From Clostridia bacterium (GTDB lineage: Bacteria > Bacillota > Clostridia > Oscillospirales > CAG-272): DNA of 41,811 bases. Below, piece by piece: positions 8,101 to 16,931 of this stretch. The notes under the pieces are model-generated. The model saw only the letters and a list, made by a program, of their open reading frames with translations, had not been told where the DNA came from and ran no database searches. Location: NCBI GenBank assembly GCA_017456985.1, contig JAFTIH010000007.1, positions 1 to 41,811 of the forward strand. Direction: 5' to 3'. Made by a program: the position numbers and the translations under genes. Each line of letters starts with the position of its first letter. The first letter of the stretch is position 1.

Positions 8101-8299
8101 ATGTAGGCGTATGCTTGTTCTTAACGGGTACGCTTGCAAATACGAAAAAGGAGATCAAGCGATGAGTGATTCCGGCAGTAGACCCGCGGACGGCGGGCAC
8201 ATACGAACAAAGCAAGCGGGATCGCTTTCCGTTTGCTAACTCTCGTTTTCCCGTCTTCCGCGTGTAATGCTCCCCATCCTGAACGAAGGAGAAACGCAT
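8101..8299 (+). promoter_or_regulatory. Structured leader RNA of mgtE, class not recognised
   Basis: About 200 nt of untranslated leader with several alternative helices. GCAAGCGG (8212-8219) can pair with CCGTTTGC (8229-8236), a stem followed by TAACTCTCGTTTT and so terminator-like. The same GCAAGCG can instead pair perfectly with upstream CGCTTGC (8131-8137). AAGCGAT (8157-8163) can pair with ATCGCTT (8221-8227), which lies in the loop of the first stem. There is also a local hairpin CCCGC/GCGGG (8183-8187, 8193-8197). Mutually exclusive pairings upstream of a magnesium transporter suggest a metal-sensing riboswitch. I do not see the conserved blocks of the M-box (ykoK) element that usually controls mgtE. 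ACATACGAA and AGCAAG (8199-8217) faintly recall yybP-ykoY, but its GGGGAGUAG block is missing. Confidence 0.5.
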
Positions 8300-9697
8300 A
8301 TGGAAGAAATGATTGAATTTACCGGTGAGGAGCTCCGCCCTACGGCGGATACCGTCCTTGCTATGATGGAGCAAAAGCAGTTTGCCGCGCTCCGCGACTG
8401 GCTTTGTGAATTTCCTGCGGCGGATATTGCAGAGCTGTTTTTGGACGTTCCCGAAGAAAAGGAACCCCTTTTGTTCCGTATTCTTCCCAAGGAATTCGCC
8501 GCAGAGGTGTTCGTGGATATGGACACCGACGCCCAAGAGCGCTTGCTCTTCGCCTTCTCCGACCGAGAGCTCGGAGAGGTGCTTTCCGAGCTGTATCTTG
8601 ACGATACGGTCGATATTATCGAGGAGATGCCCGCCAACGTGGTGGCGCGTATTCTCAAAAACTCCTCGCCCGAAAACCGCCGACAGATCAACGAGCTGTT
8701 AAAGTATCCCAGCGATAGTGCGGGAAGCGTGATGACCACCGAGTTCGTTGCGCTCAAAAAGACGATGACGGTGGAGGAAGCGTTCGTGGCGATCCGCCGC
8801 GGCGCGATCGACAAGGAGACCGTCTACACCTGCTACGTGACCGACGCGGGACGCCATCTTGAGGGCGTCGTGACGGTCAAGACGCTGCTTCTGGCAGACC
8901 CCGAGGCGCTTCTTTCGGAGGTAATGGAGGACAACGTCGTTTCCGTCGATACGCTTGCTGACAAAGAGGCGGTCGCGCTTTGCTTTAACAAATACGGCTT
9001 TCTCGCTCTTCCCGTTACGGATGCGGAGAGCCGACTCGTGGGCATCATCACGGTCGACGACGCGATCGAGGTCCTGCAAGAGGAGGCAGAGGAGGACTTC
9101 GCGGTCATGGCGGCAGTCACGCCGAGCGAGGACCCCTATCTGCGCACGGGGGTGTTCTCCGTGTTTCTCTCCCGCGTTCCCTGGCTGATCATCCTGATGC
9201 TCTCGGCAACCTTTACGAGCATTATCATCTCGGGCTTTGAGTCGGCGCTTGCCGCGTGTATGGCGCTGACCGCCTTTATCCCGATGCTGATGGGTACGGG
9301 CGGTAACTCGGGTAGCCAAGCATCCGCGACCATCATTCGCGGTCTTTCTCTTGGCGAGATCGGCTTCCGCGACACCCTGCGCGTGCTTTTCAAGGAGCTA
9401 CGCGTGTCCGTGCTTTGCGGCGTGTGTCTTGCGGTGGCGACCTTCCTCAAAGTCATCCTTGTGGACCGTATGCTGATGGGCAATCCCGAGGTGACCGTTA
9501 CCGTGGCACTCGTGGTGGCGCTGACGCTCCTCGTGACCGTCATTTGCGCGAAGCTCATCGGCGCCGCGCTTCCCATTCTTGCCGACCGCATCGGACTTGA
9601 CCCTGCGGTGATGGCGAGCCCCTTTATCACGACCATCGTGGACGTCGTTTCGCTGCTCGTTTACTTTGGCGTGGCAAGCGCTTTTCTCGGCATATAA
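8300..9697 (+). CDS. mgtE: Magnesium transporter MgtE
   Basis: Mg2+ channel of the inner membrane, 465 residues, normal length. Domain order: MgtE_N helical repeat domain (about 15-125, with FCALRDWL-like repeats such as EFPAADIAELFLDV), tandem CBS domains (about 130-255, including YVTDAGRHLEGVVTVKTLL and LVGIITVDDAIEVLQEEAEED), a plug helix and five membrane segments (from about 285). The signature P-M-L-M-G-T-G-G-N-S-G-S-Q-A lies in the second membrane segment. The start is the ATG at 8300, preceded by GAAGGAG; the longer in-frame reading from 8267 lacks a ribosome binding site. Expression is probably controlled by the long structured leader and, at protein level, by Mg binding to the CBS domains. 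Confidence 0.93.
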   Translation: MEEMIEFTGEELRPTADTVLAMMEQKQFAALRDWLCEFPAADIAELFLDVPEEKEPLLFRILPKEFAAEVFVDMDTDAQERLLFAFSDRELGEVLSELYLDDTVDIIEEMPANVVARILKNSSPENRRQINELLKYPSDSAGSVMTTEFVALKKTMTVEEAFVAIRRGAIDKETVYTCYVTDAGRHLEGVVTVKTLLLADPEALLSEVMEDNVVSVDTLADKEAVALCFNKYGFLALPVTDAESRLVGIITVDDAIEVLQEEAEEDFAVMAAVTPSEDPYLRTGVFSVFLSRVPWLIILMLSATFTSIIISGFESALAACMALTAFIPMLMGTGGNSGSQASATIIRGLSLGEIGFRDTLRVLFKELRVSVLCGVCLAVATFLKVILVDRMLMGNPEVTVTVALVVALTLLVTVICAKLIGAALPILADRIGLDPAVMASPFITTIVDVVSLLVYFGVASAFLGI

Positions 9698-9730
9698 CCA
9701 GATCATTATTCCGAAAGGACAACACATATT

Positions 9731-12358
9731 ATGAAAAAAGAACTCGCAAAGACCTATGCGCCTGCGGAGTTTGAGGACAGACTCTACGAGCATTGGCTTT
9801 CCTCGGGCTACTTCAAGCCCGACACCGACCCGAAGAAGCCCGCCTTTTCGGTGGTCATCCCGCCCCCGAACGTTACGGGTCAGCTTCATATGGGACACGC
9901 CCTTGACGAAACCCTTCAGGATATTCTCGTGCGCGCAAAGCGTATGCAGGGATACAGCACCCTTTGGGTCCCCGGAACCGACCACGCGGGCATTGCCACG
10001 CAGATCAAGGTGGAAGAGAGCCTTCGCGTCAACGAGGGTCTGACCCGTTACGATCTGGGCAGAGAGAAGTTCCTTGAGCGCGTTTGGGATTGGAAGAACA
10101 AGTTTGGCTCCCGCATCATCAACCAGCTCAAAAAGCTAGGCTCCTCTTGCGATTTCAGCCGTGAGCGCTTTACGATGGACGAGGGCTGCTCCCGCGCCGT
10201 GCGCGAGGTGTTCGTGAACCTGTACGAGAAGGGGCTCATTTATCGCGGCTTCCGCATCATCAACTGGTGCCCGAACTGCCAGACCGCCCTCTCGGACGCT
10301 GAGGTCGAATACAACGAGCAGGCGGGTCATTTCTGGCACATCCGCTACCCCATCAAGGGTACGGACGAGTATCTGACCATCGCGACCACCCGTCCCGAAA
10401 CGCTGCTCGGCGATACCGCCGTTGCAGTCAACCCCGAGTACGAGCGCTATACGCATCTCGTAGGCAAGATGCTCATTCTTCCTCTTGTGAACAGAGAAAT
10501 CCCCATCGTTGCAGACGAGCACGTCGAAAAGGACTTCGGTACGGGCTGCGTAAAGATCACCCCCGCACACGACCCCAACGACTTTGAGGTAGGTAAGCGT
10601 CACGACCTTCCCGTCATCCGCGTGATGAACGACGACGCGACCATCAACGCCGAGGGCGGCAAATATGCGGGTCTTGACCGCTACGCCGCACGCGAGGCGA
10701 TCGTCCGTGATCTCGAAGAGGGCGGCTTCCTCGTGAAGGTGGAGGACTACTCGCACAACGTGGGCAGCTGCTACCGTTGCTCGACGACGGTGGAGCCCCT
10801 GACCTCCGACCAGTGGTTCGTCAAGATGGAGCCCCTTGCTAAACCCGCGCTCGACGTGGTGCTTCGTGGCGACGTGAGGTTCGAGCCCGAGCGCTTTACC
10901 AAGACCTACGTCAACTGGATGGAGAACGTACACGACTGGTGTATCTCCCGTCAGCTTTGGTGGGGTCACCGTATCCCCGCGTTCTATTGCGATGGGTGCG
11001 GCGAGATGACGGTTTCCAAGACGGATATCACCGTCTGCCCCAAGTGCGGTGCGCCCGTGCGTCAGGAGGAGGACGTGCTTGACACGTGGTTCTCCTCGGC
11101 ACTCTGGCCCTTCTCCACGATGGGCTGGCCCGACAAGACCGCAGACCTTGCGCGCTACTACCCCACGAGCGTTCTCGTGACGGGCTACGATATCATCTTC
11201 TTCTGGGTTGCCCGTATGATCTTCTCGGGTATGGAGCATATGGGTGAGAAGCCCTTTGACACCGTCTTCATTCACGGTCTTGTGCGCGACGCCAAGGGAC
11301 GCAAGATGTCCAAATCCCTCGGCAACGGCATTGACCCGCTGGAGATCATCGAAAAGTACGGCGCCGACGCGCTCCGCTTCGCACTTGCCAGCAGCAACGC
11401 GCCCGGTAACGATATGCGCTTCTCGGATGAGAAGATCGAGTCGGCAAGAAACTTTGCCAACAAGCTGTGGAACGCGTCCCGCTTCGTTCTGATGAATATG
11501 GACGACGAGAGCACCTGCACGCTTCCCGATGCCTCGCTCCTTGCGACCGAGGACAAGTGGATCCTCTCACGCTTCAACCGTCTTGCCAAGGAAGTGCGCG
11601 AGAACCTTGACCGTTACGAGCTTGGCGTTGCGCTTGCGCTCATTTACGACTTTGCTTGGGACGTCTTCTGCGACTGGTATATCGAGCTTACCAAGAGCCG
11701 TCTGTATGAAAAGGATTCCGAGGGCGCGAAGGTCGCCATCTCGGTGCTCGGCTACGTGCTGACGGGCATCTTGAAGCTTTTGCATCCTTATATGCCCTTT
11801 ATCACGGAGGAGATCTATCAGGCACTTCCCCACGAGTGTGAGAGCATTATGATCAGCGATTATCCCGCCTTTGACGAGGCGCTTTGCTTCCCCTCCGAGG
11901 AAGCGGCGATGGAAAAGGTCATCGACGCCATCCGCGCCATCCGTGCGCGCCGTGCGGAGATGAACGTGCTTCCCTCCCGCAAGACCAAGCTCTTCCTCGT
12001 TGCGAAGGACAAGGAGATCTTCCTTGCCGCCGAGAGCTTCTTCCGTAAGCTCGCGGGCGCGTCCGAGGTGGTGCTTTGCGAGAGCTACGAGGACGAGGGT
12101 GCCGTTTCCATCGTTACGGATGCGGTGACCATCTATATCCCGCTTGCGGATATGATCGACTTTGAGAAGGAAAAGGCACGCCTTTCGAAGGAGCTTGAAA
12201 AGGTAGAAGGCGAGATCCGCCGCCTTGCGGGCAAGCTCTCGAACGAGGGCTTCCTTGCGAAGGCTCCCGAGGCAGTCGTTGCCGCCGAAAAGGAAAAGCT
12301 TGCGAAGTACGAGGCGACGCGTGAGTCGCTTCTTGCCGAGCTTGCGAAACTGAAATAA
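9731..12358 (+). CDS. valS: Valyl-tRNA synthetase
   Basis: Class Ia aminoacyl-tRNA synthetase that charges tRNA-Val. [14 protein letters not shown] (45-58) contains the HIGH motif as HMGH (53-56), and KMSKS is at 525-529. The editing domain includes [16 protein letters not shown] and the conserved VDEHV-like segment. A zinc-binding pattern CDGCGE...CPKCGAP is also visible, and the last ~65 residues form the ValRS C-terminal coiled coil ([21 protein letters not shown]). 875 residues is typical. Ribosome binding site GAAAGGA precedes the ATG. No T-box lies in the 33-nt gap after mgtE, so it may be read from the mgtE promoter. Confidence 0.97.
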   Translation: MKKELAKTYAPAEFEDRLYEHWLSSGYFKPDTDPKKPAFSVVIPPPNVTGQLHMGHALDETLQDILVRAKRMQGYSTLWVPGTDHAGIATQIKVEESLRVNEGLTRYDLGREKFLERVWDWKNKFGSRIINQLKKLGSSCDFSRERFTMDEGCSRAVREVFVNLYEKGLIYRGFRIINWCPNCQTALSDAEVEYNEQAGHFWHIRYPIKGTDEYLTIATTRPETLLGDTAVAVNPEYERYTHLVGKMLILPLVNREIPIVADEHVEKDFGTGCVKITPAHDPNDFEVGKRHDLPVIRVMNDDATINAEGGKYAGLDRYAAREAIVRDLEEGGFLVKVEDYSHNVGSCYRCSTTVEPLTSDQWFVKMEPLAKPALDVVLRGDVRFEPERFTKTYVNWMENVHDWCISRQLWWGHRIPAFYCDGCGEMTVSKTDITVCPKCGAPVRQEEDVLDTWFSSALWPFSTMGWPDKTADLARYYPTSVLVTGYDIIFFWVARMIFSGMEHMGEKPFDTVFIHGLVRDAKGRKMSKSLGNGIDPLEIIEKYGADALRFALASSNAPGNDMRFSDEKIESARNFANKLWNASRFVLMNMDDESTCTLPDASLLATEDKWILSRFNRLAKEVRENLDRYELGVALALIYDFAWDVFCDWYIELTKSRLYEKDSEGAKVAISVLGYVLTGILKLLHPYMPFITEEIYQALPHECESIMISDYPAFDEALCFPSEEAAMEKVIDAIRAIRARRAEMNVLPSRKTKLFLVAKDKEIFLAAESFFRKLAGASEVVLCESYEDEGAVSIVTDAVTIYIPLADMIDFEKEKARLSKELEKVEGEIRRLAGKLSNEGFLAKAPEAVVAAEKEKLAKYEATRESLLAELAKLK

Positions 12359-12362
12359 CCCC

Positions 12363-12395
12363 AAAGCGGGAGAGCCACGGCTCTCCCGCTTTTTT
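12363..12395 (+). terminator. Rho-independent terminator after valS
   Basis: AGCGGGAGAGCC and GGCTCTCCCGCT form a near-perfect hairpin with an ACG-containing loop, followed by a run of T from 12390. Confidence 0.9.
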
Positions 12396-12405
12396 AAAAA
12401 AACTC

Positions 12406-12434
12406 TTGACGAGCGTTCTTTTTTTCGCTACAAT
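12406..12434 (+). promoter_or_regulatory. Sigma-A promoter of ZIP transporter gene
   Basis: TTGACG (12406-12411), 17-bp spacer, TACAAT (12429-12434). The leader to the ATG at 12499 is about 58 nt and shows no recognised element. Confidence 0.75.
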
Positions 12435-12498
12435 AGAAATAGAACGGCGCGCCCGTGCGCGCCATATACTAAAAAAAGAAACTGTTTGGAGTTTAGCT

Positions 12499-13269
12499 AT
12501 GACCGTCGTTCTTTTGACCGCGCTCGGCGTTGGCGGTGCCACGCTCGTGGGTGCGATCCTTGGTTTTTTATTTAAGAAGATTTCACACAAGTTCAGCGAT
12601 ATCGTGCTTTCGTTTGCGGCAGGCATCATGCTTGCGGCGGCAATGATCGGACTCATTTTGCCCGCGCTGGATTACGGTGGAAAATACGGCATTATTACCG
12701 TTTCGGCGGGCGTGATCGTGGGCGCCGTCGTGCTGGATCTGATCGATAAGCTCGTGCCGCATTTGCACAAGCTGATGGGATCCGAGCCCGATCTGCACAA
12801 CGACGGCGACGCCGCCGCGCGTGCCAAGGCAAACAAGGTGCTCCTGTTCGTGCTTGCCATCGCCATTCACAACCTGCCCGAGGGCATTGCGGCGGGCGTG
12901 GGCTTCGGTACGGGCAATAACGCCGAGGCATTTTTGATCGCAGGCGGTATCGCACTGCAAAACATCCCCGAGGGTATGGTGATCATCGCGCCGATGCTTG
13001 CGTCGGGCATCCCGCCCCGCCGCACCTTCCTTTACGCGGCGCTCACGGGTGTCGTCGAGGTGGTGGGAACCTTCATCGGCTACTTTGCCGTGCAGTTTTC
13101 CTCCGCTATCCTTCCTTTCGCACTCGCCTTTGCGGGCGGTACGATGCTGTACGTCATTTCGGACGAGATGATCCCCGAGACCCACGCCCACGGCGCGGAG
13201 CGGGGTGCGACGTATTCGCTGCTTCTTGGATTCCTCTTTATGCTGGTATTTGATTTTCTTCTTGCATAA
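12499..13269 (+). CDS. ZIP-family metal transporter
   Basis: A 256-residue integral membrane protein that imports divalent metals, most likely zinc. Eight hydrophobic segments are visible. The two conserved metal-site motifs are present: IHNLPEGIAAGVGFG in TM4 and LQNIPEGMVIIAP in TM5. The short histidine-containing loop LVPHLHKLMGSEPDLHNDGD lies before TM4. The ATG at 12499 (TTGGAG box about 8 nt upstream) is the start; the longer reading would begin in the promoter. It is a single-gene unit with its own promoter and terminator. Metal specificity cannot be decided from sequence. No Zur-like operator is obvious. Confidence 0.88.
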   Translation: MTVVLLTALGVGGATLVGAILGFLFKKISHKFSDIVLSFAAGIMLAAAMIGLILPALDYGGKYGIITVSAGVIVGAVVLDLIDKLVPHLHKLMGSEPDLHNDGDAAARAKANKVLLFVLAIAIHNLPEGIAAGVGFGTGNNAEAFLIAGGIALQNIPEGMVIIAPMLASGIPPRRTFLYAALTGVVEVVGTFIGYFAVQFSSAILPFALAFAGGTMLYVISDEMIPETHAHGAERGATYSLLLGFLFMLVFDFLLA

Positions 13270-13275
13270 AATTTT

Positions 13276-13308
13276 CGGACACGGCTTTCGCCGTGTCCGT
13301 TTTCGTTT
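13276..13308. terminator. Bidirectional terminator between ZIP and MFS genes
   Basis: CGGACACGGC (13276-13285) and GCCGTGTCCG (13290-13299) form a perfect 10-bp stem with a TTTC loop. On the plus strand TTTTCGTTTTTT follows; on the minus strand AAAATTTT follows. It separates two convergent genes. Confidence 0.85.
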
Positions 13309-13309
13309 T

Positions 13310-14635
13310 TTATTTTTGCTTTTTGACTGCGCGGCGCAGAAGAGGGATAAAGGCGAAGAGAAGAAGCGCGGTGAGCGCCGCCGCGAGGAAGATCTCGGGG
13401 GCGGGAATGTAGGCGGTGGTCATCGCGTCGGGCGAGTCGGGGTTGGGGAGCGGAATATTGCGCGCGCGGTTGATGGCGTTGCCGACGGCGGGACCCGCGA
13501 GCATCGGAATGAGGACGCTGAACACCATACGCACGCCCTGGAGCTTCCCGACAGCCCCCTCGGGGGTGTAGTCGCGCACGAGCGCGCCCGTGAGGGCGAG
13601 CACGAAGATGTAGCCCGTGATCATCACGAAGCCCGCGATGCCGAAGAGGACGAGCGTCGCGCCGTGCGAGAGCCCCTTGGCAAGATACATCGCGAAGAGC
13701 CCCAGCGCAAAGACGCCTGCCCCGAAATAAAGAAGGGTGCTTTTGTCCTTTTTGTCGGAAAGGCGGGTAAGATAGAGGTTAACACCCGCGCCCGCGAGGA
13801 TAGCGATGGCAAAGACGGCGCTGTATTCCAGCACGGAAAAGCCGAGATAGGTGCTCATATAAATAATAAGGTACGGCATAAAGATCTGGCAAGCGATGCC
13901 GTAGATGAGCACGAGGATGAGCGACAGATATAGCGGCGCGTTCCCCTTGACGACCGAGGGACGGAAGCCGTAGAGGATGTCGCGCATACTGCCCTGCTTT
14001 TTTAAGTCGGGGGCGTCCTTGACGAAGAAGGCGCCAAGAATGCCGCAAAGGGAGATAAGGATACCGAGCAAAAGGAAGATGGTGGAATAACCGAGCGCTT
14101 CCACGAGGATGCCGAAGCCGCCGGCGACGACGAGCATCGCGATGAGCGGCAAAATGGAGAGCACGCCCTCGACGGTACCGCGGAAGGCGGGGCGGGTGTT
14201 ATCCGTCACCCACGCGTTGAAGCCCGCGTCGTTGGCGGAGGAGCCGAAAAAGGTCATCACGCAGTCCCCGACGATGACCGCCACAAGGGTGATGCGCACC
14301 GCGCTTTGAGCGTCAACACCGAGAAGACTTGCCGTCAGCTCGGGCGACAGAAAGCCGAAGAGTGCCACCGTTACGCCCCAGACGAGGTAGCCGACCGCAA
14401 GAAAGGTGCGGCGGTTGCCGAGCTTATCCGAGAGCGTGCCCGCTAAAAGCGTCGTCACGGTCGCGGTGATGCCCGAGAGCTGTACCATCAAGGTGATGGC
14501 GTGCAGATCGGGGGCAACGGTGTCAAAGACGAAAAGATTAAAGTACATATTTTCGACCGACCAGGCGATCTGCCCGATAAGACCGAACAAAAGAAGAATG
14601 AGCCAATTGCGTTTGCTGAAGGTTTGCGTTTCCAT
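13310..14635 (-). CDS. MFS transporter, SLC45-like
   Basis: A 441-residue major facilitator superfamily permease with twelve predicted membrane segments. The N-terminus FSKRNWLILLLFGLIGQIAW and ENMYFNLFVFDTVAP are typical of the SLC45-like sugar/organic solute group found in Clostridia. The MFS A-motif between TM2 and TM3 reads AGTLSDKLGNRRTF. The substrate is unknown. It is a single-gene unit on the minus strand with AAAGGA about 11 nt before the ATG. A -10-like TACAAT precedes it, but no clear -35 is visible. Its 5' end is divergent from the T-box/ECF/trpB unit. A link to the galacturonide operon 10 kb away is possible but unsupported. Confidence 0.83.
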   Translation of the reverse strand: METQTFSKRNWLILLLFGLIGQIAWSVENMYFNLFVFDTVAPDLHAITLMVQLSGITATVTTLLAGTLSDKLGNRRTFLAVGYLVWGVTVALFGFLSPELTASLLGVDAQSAVRITLVAVIVGDCVMTFFGSSANDAGFNAWVTDNTRPAFRGTVEGVLSILPLIAMLVVAGGFGILVEALGYSTIFLLLGILISLCGILGAFFVKDAPDLKKQGSMRDILYGFRPSVVKGNAPLYLSLILVLIYGIACQIFMPYLIIYMSTYLGFSVLEYSAVFAIAILAGAGVNLYLTRLSDKKDKSTLLYFGAGVFALGLFAMYLAKGLSHGATLVLFGIAGFVMITGYIFVLALTGALVRDYTPEGAVGKLQGVRMVFSVLIPMLAGPAVGNAINRARNIPLPNPDSPDAMTTAYIPAPEIFLAAALTALLLFAFIPLLRRAVKKQK

Positions 14636-14723
14636 AATAGCAAGTCCTTTCCTAGGATGCTTTTATTGTATCACAAAACGTGTCGTTTGTATAGGTTTTT
14701 TGCGAAAAAGTTTCAAAAAAGGG

Positions 14724-14752
14724 TTGACAAAGCACGCGGGCGGTGCTATACT
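14724..14752 (+). promoter_or_regulatory. Sigma-A promoter of T-box operon
   Basis: TTGACA (14724-14729), 17-bp spacer, TATACT (14747-14752). Transcription would begin near 14759. Confidence 0.8.
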
Positions 14753-14758
14753 TATGGC

Positions 14759-15034
14759 AGAAATAAACCGTTGATGCGGAGATAACGTCGAAAAAGGACA
14801 CCACAGAGAGCCCGTGATGCTGGGATGCGGGCGTGACACCCTTCGGCAAATGGACCGCGGAGGGCGCAGTCAAAGGCAAGACTCTTGCCGAGTATTCTGC
14901 GACGCAGGGACAGGCGTGAGCTGTTCGGGATATATGGGTATCCTAAAGGGCGTACTTCAAAGGTACGAAGCAAGGTGGCACCGCGGATAAGTGATTATTC
15001 GTCCTTGGCAGATTTTTCTGTCGGGGGCTTTTTT
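14759..15034 (+). promoter_or_regulatory. T-box riboswitch, specifier TGG (tryptophan)
   Basis: Leader of about 275 nt that senses uncharged tRNA. The T-box core AAGGTGGCACCGCGG is at 14972-14986 and AGAGAG of Stem I is near 14805. Stem I can be drawn with GCGG/CCGC at the base and GTCGAA/TTCGGC above it. The internal loop between them holds AAATGGA on the 3' side, so TGG (14851-14853) sits in the specifier position, i.e. Trp. The terminator is a 12-bp stem with several G-T pairs (15001-15012 with 15017-15028) followed by six T. The downstream genes, an ECF S-component and trpB, agree with a tryptophan specifier. The alternative triplet ATG (one base earlier) fits the loop less well. Confidence 0.9.
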
Positions 15035-15058
15035 GTTTCTTTTTACGAGGTGAAACGG

Positions 15059-15604
15059 ATGCAAACGAAACGAATTCAAAAAATTATTTTTACCGCCCTG
15101 CTTGCCGCCCTTTGCTGTGTGGCGACGATGGTGATCCGCCTACCCTCACCGCTTGGCGGCTATATCAACCTCGGCGACGGCATCGTGCTGCTTTCGGGGT
15201 GGCTTCTCGGTCCCCTGTACGGCTTTATCGCGTCGGGTGTAGGATCTGCGCTGGCGGATCTGCTTTCGGGCTACGCGCTTTACGCACCCGCGACCTTTTT
15301 CATCAAGGGCGCGATGGCACTCGTTGCTTACGCAGTGTTCCGCCTTTTAAAGAGGCGATGGCGTCCCCTTCCCTCTCATCTATGCGGCGGCGTGCTTGCA
15401 GAGCTTCTTATGGTGGGCGGATATCTTGCCTTTGAGAGCGTGATATACGGCTTTATGCCCGCCCTCATCAACGTCCCCGCAAACGCGGTACAAGGCGCAG
15501 TCGGTATTCTTTTGGGCGTACTGCTCATTCGCATATTTGAAAAAAACCTTCATCAATTTATCGATAACAAAGGAGAAAACGGTTATGAAGATCGGAAACG
15601 TTGA
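15059..15604 (+). CDS. ECF transporter S-component under Trp T-box control
   Basis: A 181-residue membrane protein with about six hydrophobic segments, the substrate-binding subunit of an energy-coupling factor importer. [20 protein letters not shown] followed by [20 protein letters not shown] is typical of the ECF-S family (PF07155/PF12822-like). The start ATG at 15059 has GAGGTG about 6 nt upstream. The longer reading would translate the T-box terminator. The 3' end overlaps the trpB start by 20 nt, so the two are translationally linked. No ATPase or EcfT genes are in the window, so it must use a shared energising module. Because its leader reads tRNA-Trp charging, the substrate is probably tryptophan or a precursor such as indole or anthranilate; that is inference. 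Confidence 0.8.
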   Translation: MQTKRIQKIIFTALLAALCCVATMVIRLPSPLGGYINLGDGIVLLSGWLLGPLYGFIASGVGSALADLLSGYALYAPATFFIKGAMALVAYAVFRLLKRRWRPLPSHLCGGVLAELLMVGGYLAFESVIYGFMPALINVPANAVQGAVGILLGVLLIRIFEKNLHQFIDNKGENGYEDRKR

Positions 15605-16805
15605 TTTTGATACTTACTTTCAAAACTACCCCTCGAAGGACGGCTTCTTCGGCAAATACGGCGGTGCGTTCGTATCGGATGAGTTAAAGCGCGCGATGCG
15701 CGAGATCACCGAGGCGTACTACTCCATCTGCCAGTCGAGAAAGTTTATCGCAGAGCATCGCCGCATCCGCAAGGAATTCCAAGGCAGACCCACGCCCGTG
15801 ACGCATTTAGAGCGTCTTTCGGACGCGCTGGGCGGACGCGTTCAGCTGTACGCAAAGCGCGAGGACCTCAACCACTCGGGCGCGCACAAGCTCAACCACT
15901 GTATGGGCGAGGCGCTTCTCGCAAAATATATGGGCAAGAAGAAGGTGATTGCCGAGACGGGTGCAGGTCAGCACGGCGTAGCACTCGCGACGGCGGCGGC
16001 GTATTTTGGCTTAAAGTGCGATATTTACATGGGCAGCGTAGATATTAAGAAGCAGGCGCCCAACGTGGCAAGAATGAAGATCCTCGGCGCCAACGTCATC
16101 GAGGTCACGCACGGCTTGCAGACCTTGAAGGAGGCGGTCGACGCGGCGTTTGAGGCATATACCAAGGAGTATGACGACGCGATCTACTGCATTGGCTCGG
16201 TGCTTGGTCCTCATCCCTTCCCGAGGATGGTGCGCGACTTCCAAAGCGTCGTGGGCGAAGAGGCAAGAGAGCAGTTTATCGAGATGACGGGGCATCTGCC
16301 CTCTGCGATCGTGGCTTGCGTGGGCGGCGGCTCTAACGCGGCGGGTCTGTTTGCGGGCTTCCTTAACGACCCCGTTGATATTTACGGCATTGAGCCGCTC
16401 GGCAGAGGCGAGAAGCTCGGCGATCACGCGGCAAGTCTGAAATACGGCTCCGAGGGCATTATGCACGGCTTCAACAGCATTATGCTCAAGGACGAAAACG
16501 GCGAGCCTGCTCCCGTTTACTCGGTGGCAAGCGGTCTTGACTACCCCTCTTCGGGTCCCGAGCACGCCTTTTTGCAGGAGATCGGACGCGTCAAGTACGA
16601 CGTGATCGACGACGAGGAGACCATCGACGCCTTCTTCAAGCTCTCGCGCCTTGAGGGCATCATCCCCGCGATCGAGAGCTCGCACGCGGTGGCTTACGGT
16701 ATGAAGCTTGCCCAGCGTATGGACCACGGAAGCGTGCTGATCAACCTCTCGGGCAGAGGTGACAAGGATATGGACTTCGTCATCGAGAAGTACGGTATTC
16801 GTTAA
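15585..16805 (+). CDS. trpB: Tryptophan synthase beta chain, orphan copy
   Basis: PLP-dependent enzyme that joins indole and serine to give tryptophan. 406 residues, similar to TrpB1 length. The PLP lysine is K102 in [13 protein letters not shown], the catalytic glutamate is E124 in [11 protein letters not shown], the conserved GPHPFP follows, and the phosphate-binding loop is GGGSNA. The start ATG at 15585 has AAAGGAG 9 nt upstream; the longer frame from 15537 lies inside the ECF gene. No trpA, trpC, trpD, trpE or trpF is present here, so the locus itself supports indole salvage rather than de novo synthesis, though other trp genes may be elsewhere. It is co-regulated with the S-component by the Trp T-box. 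Confidence 0.93.
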   Translation: MKIGNVDFDTYFQNYPSKDGFFGKYGGAFVSDELKRAMREITEAYYSICQSRKFIAEHRRIRKEFQGRPTPVTHLERLSDALGGRVQLYAKREDLNHSGAHKLNHCMGEALLAKYMGKKKVIAETGAGQHGVALATAAAYFGLKCDIYMGSVDIKKQAPNVARMKILGANVIEVTHGLQTLKEAVDAAFEAYTKEYDDAIYCIGSVLGPHPFPRMVRDFQSVVGEEAREQFIEMTGHLPSAIVACVGGGSNAAGLFAGFLNDPVDIYGIEPLGRGEKLGDHAASLKYGSEGIMHGFNSIMLKDENGEPAPVYSVASGLDYPSSGPEHAFLQEIGRVKYDVIDDEETIDAFFKLSRLEGIIPAIESSHAVAYGMKLAQRMDHGSVLINLSGRGDKDMDFVIEKYGIR

Positions 16806-16811
16806 TTTTTC

Positions 16812-16844
16812 ATCCCTCGCGAGCATTCGCGAGGGATTTTTTTG
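16812..16844 (+). terminator. Rho-independent terminator after trpB
   Basis: ATCCCTCGCGA (16812-16822) and TCGCGAGGGAT (16827-16837), loop GCAT, then seven T. Confidence 0.92.
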
Positions 16845-16864
16845 CTTGAACCTCGGCAGAACTC

Positions 16865-16893
16865 TTGATTTGCTTTTTTCTTTGTGCTATAAT
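16865..16893 (+). promoter_or_regulatory. Sigma-A promoter of met operon
   Basis: TTGATT (16865-16870), 17-bp spacer, TATAAT (16888-16893). The leader to the metF ATG is only about 32 nt, too short for a SAM or cobalamin riboswitch. Confidence 0.75.
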
Positions 16894-16931
16894 TTAAGAT
16901 GTAAATTTATTTTTTAAAAGGAGACGGCAGT

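Noticed and set aside
8101-8299. M-box or yybP-ykoY riboswitch upstream of mgtE
   Set aside because: The conserved M-box blocks are not seen. ACATACGAA and AGCAAG match pieces of yybP-ykoY, but the GGGGAGUAG block is absent, so I did not name a class.
16894-16931. SAM or cobalamin riboswitch before metF
   Set aside because: The leader is only about 32 nt after the predicted transcription start, too short for either element.
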